In this document: in pieces, positions 53,700 to 63,680 of the stretch
How positions within the stretch are numbered: position 1 is the first letter of the stretch
Layout: every line of letters starts with the position of its first letter
Notes under the pieces: generated by a model
What the model was told of the DNA's origin: nothing
Seen by the model: only the letters and a program-made list of their open reading frames with translations
The model's database searches: none
Translations under genes and position numbers: made by a program
Assembly: GCA_028583415.1 (NCBI GenBank)
Contig: JAMYWD010001071.1
Location: forward strand, 1-64,000
DNA: 64,000 nt
From: Protea cynaroides
Lineage: Eukaryota > Streptophyta > Magnoliopsida > Proteales > Proteaceae
Reading direction: 5' to 3'

Positions 53700-54890
53700 A
53701 CGATCCGGAATCTGGCCGTCTATCCTTCCATCATATTGTCGATGTTTTCATCGCCAATAGTGTCGAAGGAATAGGGTGATCCTCGGGGGACCCACAATTT
53801 GGAGAGATCTTGGGAGTCGAGCGCATTGTCACCGTCCCAATAATTCCATTTGAATGCTACATTGTTTTGATCCAAGTAACTTGGTGATCGCGGCTGGCAT
53901 TGATTTTATTGCTGGTGATGGCATAGGCCGGTTGAGAATCTTTTGGCATTTTGGATGGTCCTGTGATGATTGTCCTTCGACCTTCAAGAAGGATTTGTGT
54001 CTGCTGCGGGAGCAACAAGATATCTTGTTTTGGAAGTTGTAGATGCTTGTTGTGCGAATCTCTTTGAGATCCGTTTTGGCTTCTGGAGATGTGATGGCGG
54101 GCCATACATCATCTGACCTTGGAATGATGCGGATGTAATTTGTGGTTGGGATGAATTCTTGATATTGACCATCTTTGATCCATTCCGAGGAATGGTGATG
54201 AATTTGAGACGTCTTGGTTGATCAAGAAAATCGAACCCTTTGATGGCGTTGATCAAGATTTTCGGTAGACCACATAAGTCTTGGGGACCATGTGTCCATA
54301 AATTTTTGATGAAACCCATTTCATACAACCATAATTTGAAGTGTTGGGGATGATTGGCTTTGATGTTGCATTGGTAGAACCCCGGTACTTTGGAAGGTGC
54401 GGGGTAATAGTTGAAGTCCAACGGACATCGGGGTTTGAAAGCTTTTGATGAAAACTTAACCGGGATTCCTCGGTCAACGTGGAATGGGAAAGATGGCTGG
54501 ATTCATAATCAAAGTTTGGTTTTGGTTGGGCCAAGTTTTGGGCTATTTGGTGCATGGTTGTAATAAAACCAGCCTTGTTTGAGTTTTGGAAATGAGCTAA
54601 CATTTGGTTGAATATTTGATGCTGGTTTGGGTCCAGTTGATGGTTGGTCCGAAAAACTGGAAGTTTGGTTTTGGGTTGTGGTCTTTTTGGCAAAGACTCC
54701 AGCCATAACGGATTTGATATGCCTTTACCACGAGCCGTTTGCTGTGGGCTAGCCAAAACATTAACCGGGTTTTGGTCCGTTTGGTCACCATCATTGATTG
54801 GTGAAGTTTGATGTTCTGTTGATATTCCATTCCCGAAGGAAAACAACTTTGCGTCCACAGATGTTAGTTGTAATGCCGGAATCATCAACA
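53700..54890 (-). pseudogene. Unit C polyprotein C-terminal part (frameshifted)
   Basis: After the long frame ends near 54791, the same protein continues in other frames: 54891-54253 (QTSPINDGDQTDQNPVNVLA to the Ser/Asn/Gln-rich region), 54421-53984 and 54105-53857. Compared with unit A, this stretch is strewn with changes at CAG and CTG (to CGG, CCG or CG) and small indels. It is the most altered 1 kb of the whole array. Confidence 0.65.
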
Positions 54891-57800
54891 AAATTTGATT
54901 TGATTGAATTTAAAAATGGTTGGCCGAGGATTATCTCGGTGTTGAGATTTTGAACCAGAAAGAGAGTCTGGGTAATTTGAATATCATTTATGCAAATTTT
55001 GACATTTGTTAATTTTGAATGCACATGCAAATTTGATCCATTAGCTCCGGAGAGTCTATGGGAAGTTGGTTCGAAATACTGGTTAGGAACCAGATGTTCT
55101 TGAATATAATTTGAGTGAGCACTAGTAGCAACAAGTGCAATTGATTGTAAACTAAATGTATTTGAAATAATCAGATTTGTAGGAATATACCATGGAATGT
55201 TTTGGATGGTATCCACAAAATGATTAAAATTTTGATCCACTATATTAGGGGTATCATTTTGATTTAGATATAGAGAAGCGGGAAGCAACTCTAAACACTT
55301 TTGTTTTGACTCTTTTGAATTCATTTGATCAAAGAGATAATTTGGGGTTGCTTGTCGAAACATGTCGAAAGTAGATTCTGCAGAAGTGGATTCTTTAGAA
55401 TCATTGTTTTGATAAAACAATCCATTGTCATTAATTTGAGAAAAGTTTTGGAATAGATTTTCTTTGTAGCGTTTTCTGCACCACCGTTTGAAAATGTTAT
55501 ATTGTATTAATTTGTGAGAGTTGCAAAATCGTTTTAAGAGATTGCGTTTGAAACCAGAGTTTGGCCATTTGTGAGGAATCATTTGTTTTGGTTTATCCTT
55601 AAAAAGTTTGAAGTTGATTTTGAACTTTTTATGGGTTTGATCAATTGGAAGAATCTTAGAATCGACTATCTGATTCGTAGAATCTTTGAGATGAATTTTG
55701 ATAAAATAGTCTTGGTTTCTTTTAGGGATTTGAGATATTTCTGGAATATCTATTTTTTGTTTTTTGGACTTTTGAATTGAGCCAGACTCAAATTTTGTAA
55801 TTGGATTAGAACATCTGTCATGGGGAGATGCAGATCTTATAATCTTTTTTGGATTGCCAGATTTATGTTGGAAAATCGGGTCTTTTTGTTTGAAGGTAGG
55901 TTTTGATTTAGACCTATCGTCTATCAAGTTTGATGTAAACTTAACGTTTACAAAATTTTGATGATGAGTTGTTGGGCTAGAAAATCCTTCTACTGGAAGA
56001 GTGGGATTTGGATAATCAATTTTGAATTTTGAATGGGCATTCTGTTTCTCTAATATAGACAAAACAGGGACCCTGTGGGGGAATCTAGAAGTAGATGCTT
56101 GGTGGGTGGCCAGATCTACAGCTTTTGGGTTTTGATTTGGAATAGAAGAATTTTCTTCAACTATTCGAGCTTTGGAGGGAATTGGAAATTCAGAAAACCC
56201 TTGCTTATAGGGTAATCGAACAATGTGTTTTTGAAGTGACTGGAATGCGTCTGGAAATTCAGAACATGATTTATGTTCAAATTGTTGTCGCAACTCCTTG
56301 CTTTGATTTTGAACTGAGGATTGTTTTAAACGTTCCTCGATATGATTGTTTGAGAATTCTTCTTTGAGAAATTCCATATGGATTTCTTTGTTTTTGATAG
56401 ATCTAGTTGGGTGATCTAAAGGTTTGGATGTTTGGTTTATTATTTGAAATTTTGTTTCTGAACCAATAAACTTAAACATAATTTGTTGGCCAAAGGCTTT
56501 TGTTTTGATTCCTTTATCTGTGACAGAAAAAGGTTTGATTTGATCTAGGAAAGGTTGACCTAGAATTATGTTTGTGTTTAAGTTTTTAACTAGGCAAAAT
56601 TGCTGTTGAAGACAAAAACCTTTGTTGCAAATGTGGACATTTGATAATTTGTAATTAACCTGGAGAGATGCATTATTTGCTCCAGTGAGTTTTTGATAAT
56701 TCTTTTCAAAGAATTGGGTAGGAATTAATCCTTCTTTGAGACAATTGACTTCAGCACCTGAATCAATCAAGGCACTGGTTTTGATTTTGAAAATACCAGA
56801 AACGACCAATGAAATGGTGGTATACCATGATTGTCGAATGGGTTTATCAATGGTTTGGATTTGTAATGAATTGTTTTGATTTGGTTCTGTAGATAAACCT
56901 TTTAATTTGATTATCTCACTTTTGATTTGTTTAATTTCTCCTCGGAGGTTTTGTATATTATTTTCAGAAGGTAAATTCTGGTTTTGTGTAGGATTTTCCA
57001 TTTGATGGCTTGATGTAATCATGCCAATAGTTTGGGGTAGATTGGGAGTACTTTTTTGAAATTCCCTATTTGGATTTGACATATATTGAATTTTCTGGAA
57101 TTTTGATTTTTGCAAAACAGATCTATATCTCTGATATTGTCTCTGTTTACAAATTTTGGGGTTTGTTTTTAATTTGGAAACAATTTTGGTTTGACTAAGT
57201 CTGTTGACTTGTCGGATTTGAGGTTGGTCGGGTGGTGACTTTTGATGGATCATGACCCGAATTTTTGGATTATTTCCTTTATGGGTTGTTTGGGGTTTTT
57301 GGCTAACAATTCTATGTTCCTTAATTTCTAAGGATTTTATAGAAATGTTAATTTGTCTGGGAAATTTTCCCTTTTGATTTTTGGAGATGGAAATTATCTC
57401 AGATGCTAACAATTGATTATTAGGATCCTTGATATTGATTTTGAAAAGATAATCTTTTGAATTATCCTTTTGGGTTTGACATTCTTGAGAAGGAATTAGT
57501 TCCTTATCAGGAATTTGTTTTGAATTTTGAGTAGAGTTAGGCTGTGTGCCAGACTCATGTTGTTTTGAATTTGACTCATCAGATTTTTCTTCTGAAATGA
57601 GAATTTGATTTGTAGTAGATTGAAGGTTAGACCTGGATTCTATGTTTTTGGTTTTGGATGAGGACCCTTCTTCTATCCGAGATAAATCTGGTGGGATAGC
57701 TAGATTTAGGTCACCATGTGATTTTGGGTTTTTGTCTGGAGGATCTCCAGGTTCATATACCCATCCTTGGTGGTTGGACTGTTGTCCAGTTTTGTTACGA

Positions 57801-58279
57801 AGAGATTTTAATTCTTCGTAATTTTTTATTATTTCTCTTATATTCGCTTCCTTTTGTTCTATGGTTTCATCTAAGGTACATATAAATGTAACGAATTTTG
57901 GATGAATACGAATATGAGGAAAAGGATATTTGATTTGATGAAGTGAGGTAAACACATCTAAATAAACATAAAAGGACATATTCCATTTTATGGTATTCAT
58001 ATGGTCATACCAATTTAACTTCATGTTTTGTTGTTCTTCTTGTGAGAAATGGTTAAAGAACCAATCTCTTTTGATCCTGTTCTGAAGAAGACCAAAATCT
58101 ATCCTTAGTGTTGGTTTGTCTATTTGGAAATCATTTGATTTTGTAATTGGTGGTATGTATGGAAAATACATATTGTTTTTAAACTTTGGAGGACCATTGT
58201 GATGAAATCCGCTGTCTCTTCCTAATATATCAAATCTGTCCTCATGTATGATATTAGAAAACATTTTTCTAAATAACAA
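54791..58279 (-). CDS. Unit C polyprotein with two retropepsin-like domains (1,162 codons)
   Basis: Unrecognised as a whole. Residues 1-170 form a globular, aromatic-rich domain (IKRDWFFNHFSQEEQQNMKL, YVYLDVFTSLHQIKYPFPHI). Residues 170-290 are hydrophilic. Module 1 has a beta-like segment (DYLFKINIKDPNNQLLASEI, about 278), a basic stretch (KICKQRQYQRYRS), a coiled coil (NIQNLRGEIKQIKSEIIKLK) and a retropepsin with active site ALIDSGAEVN (about 505) and ILGQPFL (about 573). Module 2 repeats this order: DYFIKIHLKDSTNQIVDSKI (about 856), a basic stretch, then a retropepsin-like domain whose active site reads LVATSAHSN (about 1046) but which keeps ILGQPFL (about 1120). No CCHC knuckle and no RT. 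The first domain may cut the protein; the second is probably non-catalytic. Confidence 0.7.
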   Translation of the reverse strand: MLFRKMFSNIIHEDRFDILGRDSGFHHNGPPKFKNNMYFPYIPPITKSNDFQIDKPTLRIDFGLLQNRIKRDWFFNHFSQEEQQNMKLNWYDHMNTIKWNMSFYVYLDVFTSLHQIKYPFPHIRIHPKFVTFICTLDETIEQKEANIREIIKNYEELKSLRNKTGQQSNHQGWVYEPGDPPDKNPKSHGDLNLAIPPDLSRIEEGSSSKTKNIESRSNLQSTTNQILISEEKSDESNSKQHESGTQPNSTQNSKQIPDKELIPSQECQTQKDNSKDYLFKINIKDPNNQLLASEIISISKNQKGKFPRQINISIKSLEIKEHRIVSQKPQTTHKGNNPKIRVMIHQKSPPDQPQIRQVNRLSQTKIVSKLKTNPKICKQRQYQRYRSVLQKSKFQKIQYMSNPNREFQKSTPNLPQTIGMITSSHQMENPTQNQNLPSENNIQNLRGEIKQIKSEIIKLKGLSTEPNQNNSLQIQTIDKPIRQSWYTTISLVVSGIFKIKTSALIDSGAEVNCLKEGLIPTQFFEKNYQKLTGANNASLQVNYKLSNVHICNKGFCLQQQFCLVKNLNTNIILGQPFLDQIKPFSVTDKGIKTKAFGQQIMFKFIGSETKFQIINQTSKPLDHPTRSIKNKEIHMEFLKEEFSNNHIEERLKQSSVQNQSKELRQQFEHKSCSEFPDAFQSLQKHIVRLPYKQGFSEFPIPSKARIVEENSSIPNQNPKAVDLATHQASTSRFPHRVPVLSILEKQNAHSKFKIDYPNPTLPVEGFSSPTTHHQNFVNVKFTSNLIDDRSKSKPTFKQKDPIFQHKSGNPKKIIRSASPHDRCSNPITKFESGSIQKSKKQKIDIPEISQIPKRNQDYFIKIHLKDSTNQIVDSKILPIDQTHKKFKINFKLFKDKPKQMIPHKWPNSGFKRNLLKRFCNSHKLIQYNIFKRWCRKRYKENLFQNFSQINDNGLFYQNNDSKESTSAESTFDMFRQATPNYLFDQMNSKESKQKCLELLPASLYLNQNDTPNIVDQNFNHFVDTIQNIPWYIPTNLIISNTFSLQSIALVATSAHSNYIQEHLVPNQYFEPTSHRLSGANGSNLHVHSKLTNVKICINDIQITQTLFLVQNLNTEIILGQPFLNSIKSNFVDDSGITTNICGRKVVFLREWNINRTSNFTNQ

Positions 58280-58678
58280 ACAGAAATTGGAAATAATGTA
58301 AAATATTTTGGTTGAGTTATACTCTTACCCACTAATGGAAATAATGTAAAATATTTTGAAATAATTAAGCTACCGTCTGCAATATACTGGGAATAGTGAA
58401 AAATATTTTGAAAGAGTTATGCTCTTACCCTCCGTACTGGACAGCCAGGGACTGGGTAGACTTTGTTCAGGCTTAGACACTGTCGTGCTGTCGGGACTTA
58501 CACTCTCATCTGCCCTTGACGCTCTTGTCTTTGCCTTACCTTCGTCTAGTCCCCCTACTCTAAGGTGGGATTTAAGCAAACAACCGGCAAAATACTAACA
58601 TACACCCAATATTGATGCAAGATCTAAGCTTAACGAAGACAAAATAGAAAACATATGTCCACACGCAGGGATTAAGTA
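58280..58678 (-). promoter_or_regulatory. Unit C leader
   Basis: Two copies of an approximately 45-bp segment ('gggtaagagtataactcaac' and relatives) each carry a splice-donor-like GTAAGAG on the minus strand; a third GGTAAGAGC lies near 58430. A 69-codon frame (58579-58370, KSHLRVGGLDEGKAKTRASR) is open here and in units A and B (46239-46030, 52433-52224). Multiple donor-like sites and a short upstream frame would fit a spliced or shunted pararetroviral leader, but conservation between near-identical units is not proof. Confidence 0.4.
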
Positions 58679-58849
58679 TGCATTCACCTATCCCTTATTT
58701 AGTTAGTATGAAATTCAAGACAACAACATCTAATAAGGGTTAATTAAAAATATCAAGTCAACAATAAATTATTGTAATACAATGCATAATTAAATAAGTG
58801 TTCATAATCAGATGTATCAAAACTAAAAGCTCATATCTGTGGTAACCCA

Positions 58850-58931
58850 TTGTCCCTAGCCAACTGGTTGGCAATGCTTCTCCAAATGATATTCATCTCA
58901 TGTGCAGTACTAGTCAAATCTCATTCCCATT
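58850..58931 (-). pseudogene. Transposase C-terminal tail, out of frame
   Basis: Downstream of the transposase stop the minus strand still encodes LTSTAHEMNIIWRSIANQLA and RDNGLPQI in another frame. A related segment stands at 60480-60560 (LTGIAH, ISN, LARDK). The tail of the transposase was therefore either lost by a frameshift or is a separate fragment. Confidence 0.45.
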
Positions 58932-60237
58932 CTAAACATTATCATTTCCTATCAGAAAATTCTCCTCTTCCTGATGTTCATCCAGAGCATCTTCTCCATT
59001 TAGCCTGGCAAATTCCAGATCAGCAATTTGTTCATCCTTAGTAAAATTATGCAGAGAATAGCATGCTATGACAATATAAGCTTGAATTCTCAGTGAATAC
59101 GAAGGCATTGCTTTCAATATGCCTAAACGTGCCTTCAACACTCTAAAGGATCTTTCGATTACGTTACACATTGAAGAATGTCTGTGATTGAACAACTCTT
59201 TGGCAGTTCTAGGCTCTCGCCCAGCGCCCCTATAATCATGTAAATGATATCGGTCCCCTTTAAATGGTGTTAAATACCCACGTTGGCTTGAATATCCAGA
59301 ATCTACAACATAATATTCTCCTATGACATGTAACAAACCACAATTAATGATATAAATAACCTGGAAAAAATCTATATAAGACATTATGAAATTGAATTGT
59401 AAGACTGAAATAGGGGTACAACCTAGGGGTGAATGAGGAAATGATGGTGATCGATGGGCATTTGTTAATACGCGACAGTCATTAGCACTACCCTCCCATC
59501 CTGGGTGCACATAGGTGAACTTCATGTCAAACGAGCATATAGCCATGACATTCTGTGAAAGTGTGTGCTTCCTATTCCTATAAGGATTTTGTAAATTTCT
59601 CAGAACAGAAGCGTCCACGTGCGTCCTGTCAATGGCCCCAATGCAATTCTTATAAAAAAACAAAAACTTATTTAAATATATGTATAGATATATATATAAC
59701 AAGGTAAAACGATACAAAAATCAAGAATAAAGGTATTACCCTGAAGTAAGGATGATGCCTTTGGTTGTCTCTAATTTGAGGTTGTTCAACATTCATATTT
59801 GGGGCAGTGATATTTTCCTTAGCTAAGTTCAGAAATGCCTTCAATACAATTTTGAAGAACCTACTAACAGTCTCCCCAAAATGTTGGAACCTCTCACATC
59901 GCCTCCTTGTGCTACAACTCCCTTGTAGTGATTGGACGAACATTGCTAGTTGTTCATCAACCCTTATGTATCGGCTATCTTGTAGCCACCCTCTATGTTG
60001 CATGAGGTTACACAGGTTAATGAAAACATGCCTTTCCATGCATAATGATTCGTATATTCTATTTGTATTCCCATTCAACAGTTCTGCTACCCATCTGGAA
60101 CTAGTCATAGATGAATCCTTACATGGTTCCCTGACGTGTAATGAATTTCCTAATTCATAGAGGGATATGACCTCCAATATGCTCCAATCCATGTCCTCAA
60201 AAGCTCTCATAACTTCATTCCTAATCACTCCATTCAT
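58932..60237 (-). CDS. PIF/Harbinger transposase, three exons
   Basis: Predicted exons 60237-59740, 59648-59423 and 59320-58932 give 371 codons including stop, without internal stops. Introns of 91 and 102 bp have GT...AG ends (GTAATACC/TTATAAG and GTTGTACC/GTCATAG) and restore the motifs at both joins (HPYFR-NCIGAIDRTHV and PLG-EYYVVDSGYSSQRG). The N-terminal part has the helix-turn-helix region (NLMQHRGWLQDSRYIRVDEQ, FQHFGETVSRFFKIVLKAFL). The catalytic triad looks complete: Asp in GAIDRTHV, Asp in GWEGSANDCRVL, Glu in VIERSFRVLKARLGILKAMP. It would cut and paste the element, normally with TTA/TAA target preference. Possibly still active, but its partner gene is broken. Confidence 0.75.
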
Positions 60238-60479
60238 GTTTAAAACTGCATAATAAATGAAGACAGAGACAAACCAATCCATGAAGAATAAGCTAAGATT
60301 AATACACACCAAAGCAAATTTCCATAATCAATTACAAAATATTTAAACAATGTATAAAACCGTTGTACCATAAGAGTTTAACATCACACATTGTACCAAT
60401 ATTAAAACAAACCATAGCAAACAAACTATCAAACCATTGTACCAAAATTAAGATCAAACCACTGTATGAAACCATGGTA

Positions 60480-61049
60480 TCAAACTCTTGTCCCTAGCCA
60501 ATTAGTTGGAAATGCCTCCCTTAATGTCATTCGTCTAATGTGCAATACCAGTCAATTTTGCCCACCGAATATCACTTGGAGCTCTCGAAATTGCGGCAGT
60601 CCATTTATCCTAAATTTTATGCACTTTGGGTTTACCTGAAAACAAATAACTAATTTTTTTAGGAATTCATGAACTAAATACCAAGGAATTACTATATCTA
60701 CTCCAGTTAGATATGATTACCTGGATGTATCTCTGCCATATATCTGGGTTAAGTGTGTCTACTTGCTGGGTTGTCTCATTCCAACCAAACTCAATAGTGT
60801 TCAACAGTCTTCGAAAACTATCATATTCAGACCTCAAACAACTGAGTTTGTTCCTCAACTGTTTCAATGTGAATGGTCTACCCAAGGCTTCTTTCATTTT
60901 ATTCTTTATGTTACTCCACCCGTCTTTGTTAAACATGAAAGTTGTTTTATTTCCCTTCATGACCTCTTCTACTAGTATGTCAATATATATATGTCCACTT
61001 CCAGCTTAGTCCATGTAACTGTCTCTACAATTTTTCGTGATCTTGCCAT
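60480..61049 (-). pseudogene. Myb/SANT-like PIF accessory gene, copy b (partial)
   Basis: ATG at 61049 (MARSRKIVETVTWTKLEVDI), then a frameshift in an AT run near 60988. The Myb/SANT-like domain follows: TTFMFNKDGWSNIKNKMKEA, FTLKQLRNKLSCLRSEYDSF, LNTIEFGWNETTQQVDTLNP and DIWQRYIQ. After an intron-like gap the sequence turns into WTAAISRAPSDIRWAKLTGI and then transposase-tail-like text (60560-60480). The C-terminal part of the accessory protein is therefore missing. It looks like the product of an internal deletion or duplication. Confidence 0.6.
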
Positions 61050-61059
61050 TTTACAGACT

Positions 61060-61430
61060 AAGAACTAACTGTAACAAAATTAAAATGGTGAATGACACCA
61101 ACAAAAATGAATATCAACAACCAAACCAATGTATCTGGGTACATACATACCATAAAAAGTTCAAATCACACAAAATTACAATTTTTTGAAATAAAACATA
61201 TTAAAACAAAGCAAACAAACCAAACCAGTGTATCTAAAAGAAGCATACCGTAACAAGTGAAATCAAACACATTGTACAGAATATAAAAAACTACCATTAA
61301 GAGTTTACATCAAACTGTTCCCAAATAAAAACAAACCATCAAAATCCAAATTAAAAATAAAACCATTGTATCTATAGCATTAAATTTTAAAACACTTAGC
61401 AAAGGATGGAGTAAGTAGAATGTTGGTCAA
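61060..61430. other. AT-rich spacer in PIF element
   Basis: No genes. Repeated phrases such as 'aaaccattgta' / 'accaaaccagtgtatct' occur here (61122, 61222, 61360) and at 60355-60480, indicating old local duplications of the spacer. Confidence 0.5.
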
Positions 61431-61439
61431 ACATTGGTG

Positions 61440-62437
61440 ATATCATGGAATGGACTCTATTGCCCACAACTTCTTCTCCTCATCTGAGCCCATAAACAAC
61501 TCCCTCCATTCCACATTGTTGGTCAAATGATTCATATTCTTGATATATACCGGCTTGTCCAATCCCAGAATGGTATTCAATACTACCAGACATTGGGTGA
61601 TTGAATGACCTCCTGTACTAGCAGAGTTAAGAGAAGGAGAGGCTGAGGAAGTGTGTGACATAGTGAACAAATCTTAACGGGCTTTGGAATATTCCACCAT
61701 TGCATTTATAGCTCCCACTATGTTAGTACTTCGACTCCTTTTCCTAAGGGCAGAAGGAGTCCTATCCAGCCTGTGACCTGTAGCTTCCTGTGGGTACGCT
61801 ACACATCACCTTCTTCAGTGATATCAGTGGTAGGTTCTACAGGTGGAACCTTTGAACCATCTTGGTTGCGCAAGTTATCAGCATTTCCTTCTTCAAATAT
61901 GAAGTTTTCATCATGGTTATTACAGGAAAATTCACCAGTTGCATATGAATCACTAAATATCACTTGGAGCTCTCGATACTGGGGCAGTCTATTTTTCCTA
62001 AATTTGGCCCAACCTGGGTTCTCCTAGAAGCAAATGAAAAAAAGCTTCAGAATTTCTGAACTGATTACCAGGGAATTACTATTTTTACTATAGTTAGATA
62101 TGATTACTTGGATGTGTATATCCCATATAGTTGGGTCATGTGTTTCAACATGTATGGTCGTGTTATTCCATCCAAACCCAGTAGTATTGACCAGTCTTCC
62201 AAAACTACCGTACTCAGACCTCAACCTGTTCAGTTCGTTCCTCAACTGTTTTAGTGTCAATGGTCTAGCCAATGCTTCTTCTATTTTGTTCTTTATGTTA
62301 CTCCACCCGTCTTTGTTAAACGTGCAAGTTGTTTTATTTTCCTTTATGACCTCCTCCACTAGTATATCAACTTATGTGTCCACTTCTAGCCTGTTCCATT
62401 TAACTGTCTCTATACTTGTTCTTGAAGAACTTGCCAT
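61440..62437 (-). pseudogene. Myb/SANT-like PIF accessory gene, copy a
   Basis: ATG at 62437 (MASSSRTSIETVKWNRLEVD), a stop just after (VDT*), then the Myb/SANT-like domain: TTCTFNKDGWSNIKNKIEEA, LTLKQLRNELNRLRSEYGSF, TGFGWNNTTIHVETHDPTIW. After an apparent intron (about 62090-62015) come AKFRKNRLPQYRELQVIFSD and an acidic segment, a stop and frameshift near 61800, and the conserved C-terminus: SITQCLVVLNTILGLDKPVY, VEWRELFMGSDEEKKLWAIE. In PIF systems this protein binds the element ends and recruits the transposase. Broken here by at least three lesions. Confidence 0.65.
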
Positions 62438-62751
62438 TTTACAGACTAACAACTTGCTGTAAATGGAACAAAGTTAACAATCAGCCTTTAAAACAATCAA
62501 CTGGCCTAGGCAATGATCAATCCGTGGTAAGCATTTAGAACTTAAATAGAATTTAATCATGATCTAAAAAAACTTACAAAGAAGTTCACATCCCAAGACT
62601 TCTCAACTTTAGAAGACTTGATACAATTAACTAGTTAAATTTATATGTTACTTATTTTTCAGCATGATTTCGGCCATTTTGGTTAAATTCTTGGATTTTT
62701 GCCTGACCAAAATTGCACCAATATCCAAGAATTTTAACCTTGACTCATAAC

Positions 62752-62779
62752 GTGAGAGAGAGAGAGAGAGAGAGAGAGA
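62752..62779. repeat. (GA)n microsatellite
   Basis: About 14 GA units inside the right part of the PIF element. Confidence 0.95.
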
Positions 62780-62819
62780 AAAACATGAGAAATAGATGAA
62801 ATAATCCTGAATAGAAATC

Positions 62820-62965
62820 ATGAAATAGGTTTCCAATTGTTGCATTATTTCTATTGAAATCAATTTCAATTTCAATGAAATTTGGAATACAAATCATACC
62901 AAACAATTTGAAAAACTAAAATAGCTCAATGAAATTGAAATAAAAATCATACCAAAACGGGCCTT
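62820..62965. repeat. Probable right terminus of PIF element
   Basis: On the minus strand two spaced copies of TTTGGTATGATTT occur, each followed by a run of 'ttcaatttca' type. The outermost bases are GGCCCGTTTTGG. The dense 'gaaattgaaat' self-complementary strings are usual near Harbinger and MITE ends. The partner terminus was not found, so the exact border is uncertain. Confidence 0.45.
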
Positions 62966-63640
62966 CAAGTAAGAAACTATAAATCAATAAATACTTAGGT
63001 TCCAAAATCAAAATCGGGTATGAGGACAAAGGTATCCACCCATGCTAAAATAGACTGTAAATGATATGGAGTCGACACCTAGATTAAGGTCTATGATCTA
63101 TAAAAATGTAGTCTCATCATAAGAAAAAACTTCTATTGACTCATTTGACCCAATATATTGGCTTTGATCCATCAGAGAACGGGTAAGCGTTCAAGGTACA
63201 GTTTGGGAAGGTATTAGGCACCCAAAGCTGTCCGATCTAAAAATCGACCTCCTATATGATTCTACTTTCCTTAGACTCTATGGTTCTAACTGTTCATAAT
63301 CAATGGATGATGACTAGGACTTATGGGGGATTCTATACCAAGTGCTAAGTTCTTCTAACCTAGGTTCAGCCAAACATGTTCTCAAAGTAAATAAAATAAT
63401 ATACAGTGAACTGAACCTAAGATGTTATGTGATGGACTGAATCTGAGACATCCAAAACATCTCAAATTGCCTACGTATTCTAATCCTGAAAATCAAGTCC
63501 ATAACATAGTTTGAACAGAATGTGATTAAGGTTTATGGGTGTGGTTTATGCTTAAACTTTCTTAGATTCAATTGTTCAAGTTAAAGTTTATGCTTGATGA
63601 TGATTGAGATTGAATCTAGAGACAGCTTAATGTGGACTGA
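62966..63640. other. Spacer resembling LTR-retrotransposon leader
   Basis: No coding frames. The phrases 'ggagtcgacacctag' (63068-63083), 'aacgggtaagcgttcaaggt' and 'gtttgggaaggtattaggca' (about 63177-63225) resemble a conserved non-coding text that I associate with plant Ty3/gypsy elements of the Tat/Athila side. No LTR borders were visible within the window. Confidence 0.3.
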
Positions 63641-63680
63641 AGTGAATATGGATACATATATGGATATGGATATAGATATG
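63640..63680. repeat. 'ggatat' simple repeat
   Basis: Imperfect hexamer repeats (ggatacatatatggatatgg and following) over about 40 bp. Confidence 0.8.

Larger units (their letters stand above)
52599..58678 (-). mobile_element. RT-less retroelement array, unit C (5' truncated)
   Basis: It contains regulatory region, coding region and most of the leader, but stops at 58678, about 75 bp before the primer site would be reached. The border to the PIF element shows no LTR and no recognisable target duplication. It has the longest uninterrupted coding frame of the three units. TATA box at about 53062-53053 and as-1-like pair at 53689-53670. Confidence 0.8.
58679..62965 (-). mobile_element. PIF/Harbinger DNA transposon (left end not found)
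   Basis: It contains a DDE transposase gene (60237-58932) and, upstream on the same strand, a Myb/SANT-like accessory gene in two partial copies. These are the two genes typical of plant PIF/Harbinger elements. The right end is probably near 62958, where the minus strand reads 'ggcccgttttggtatgattt' followed by a second 'gtttggtatgatttg', a usual terminal/subterminal arrangement. The left end is cut off by the tandem array at 58678. Confidence 0.7.
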
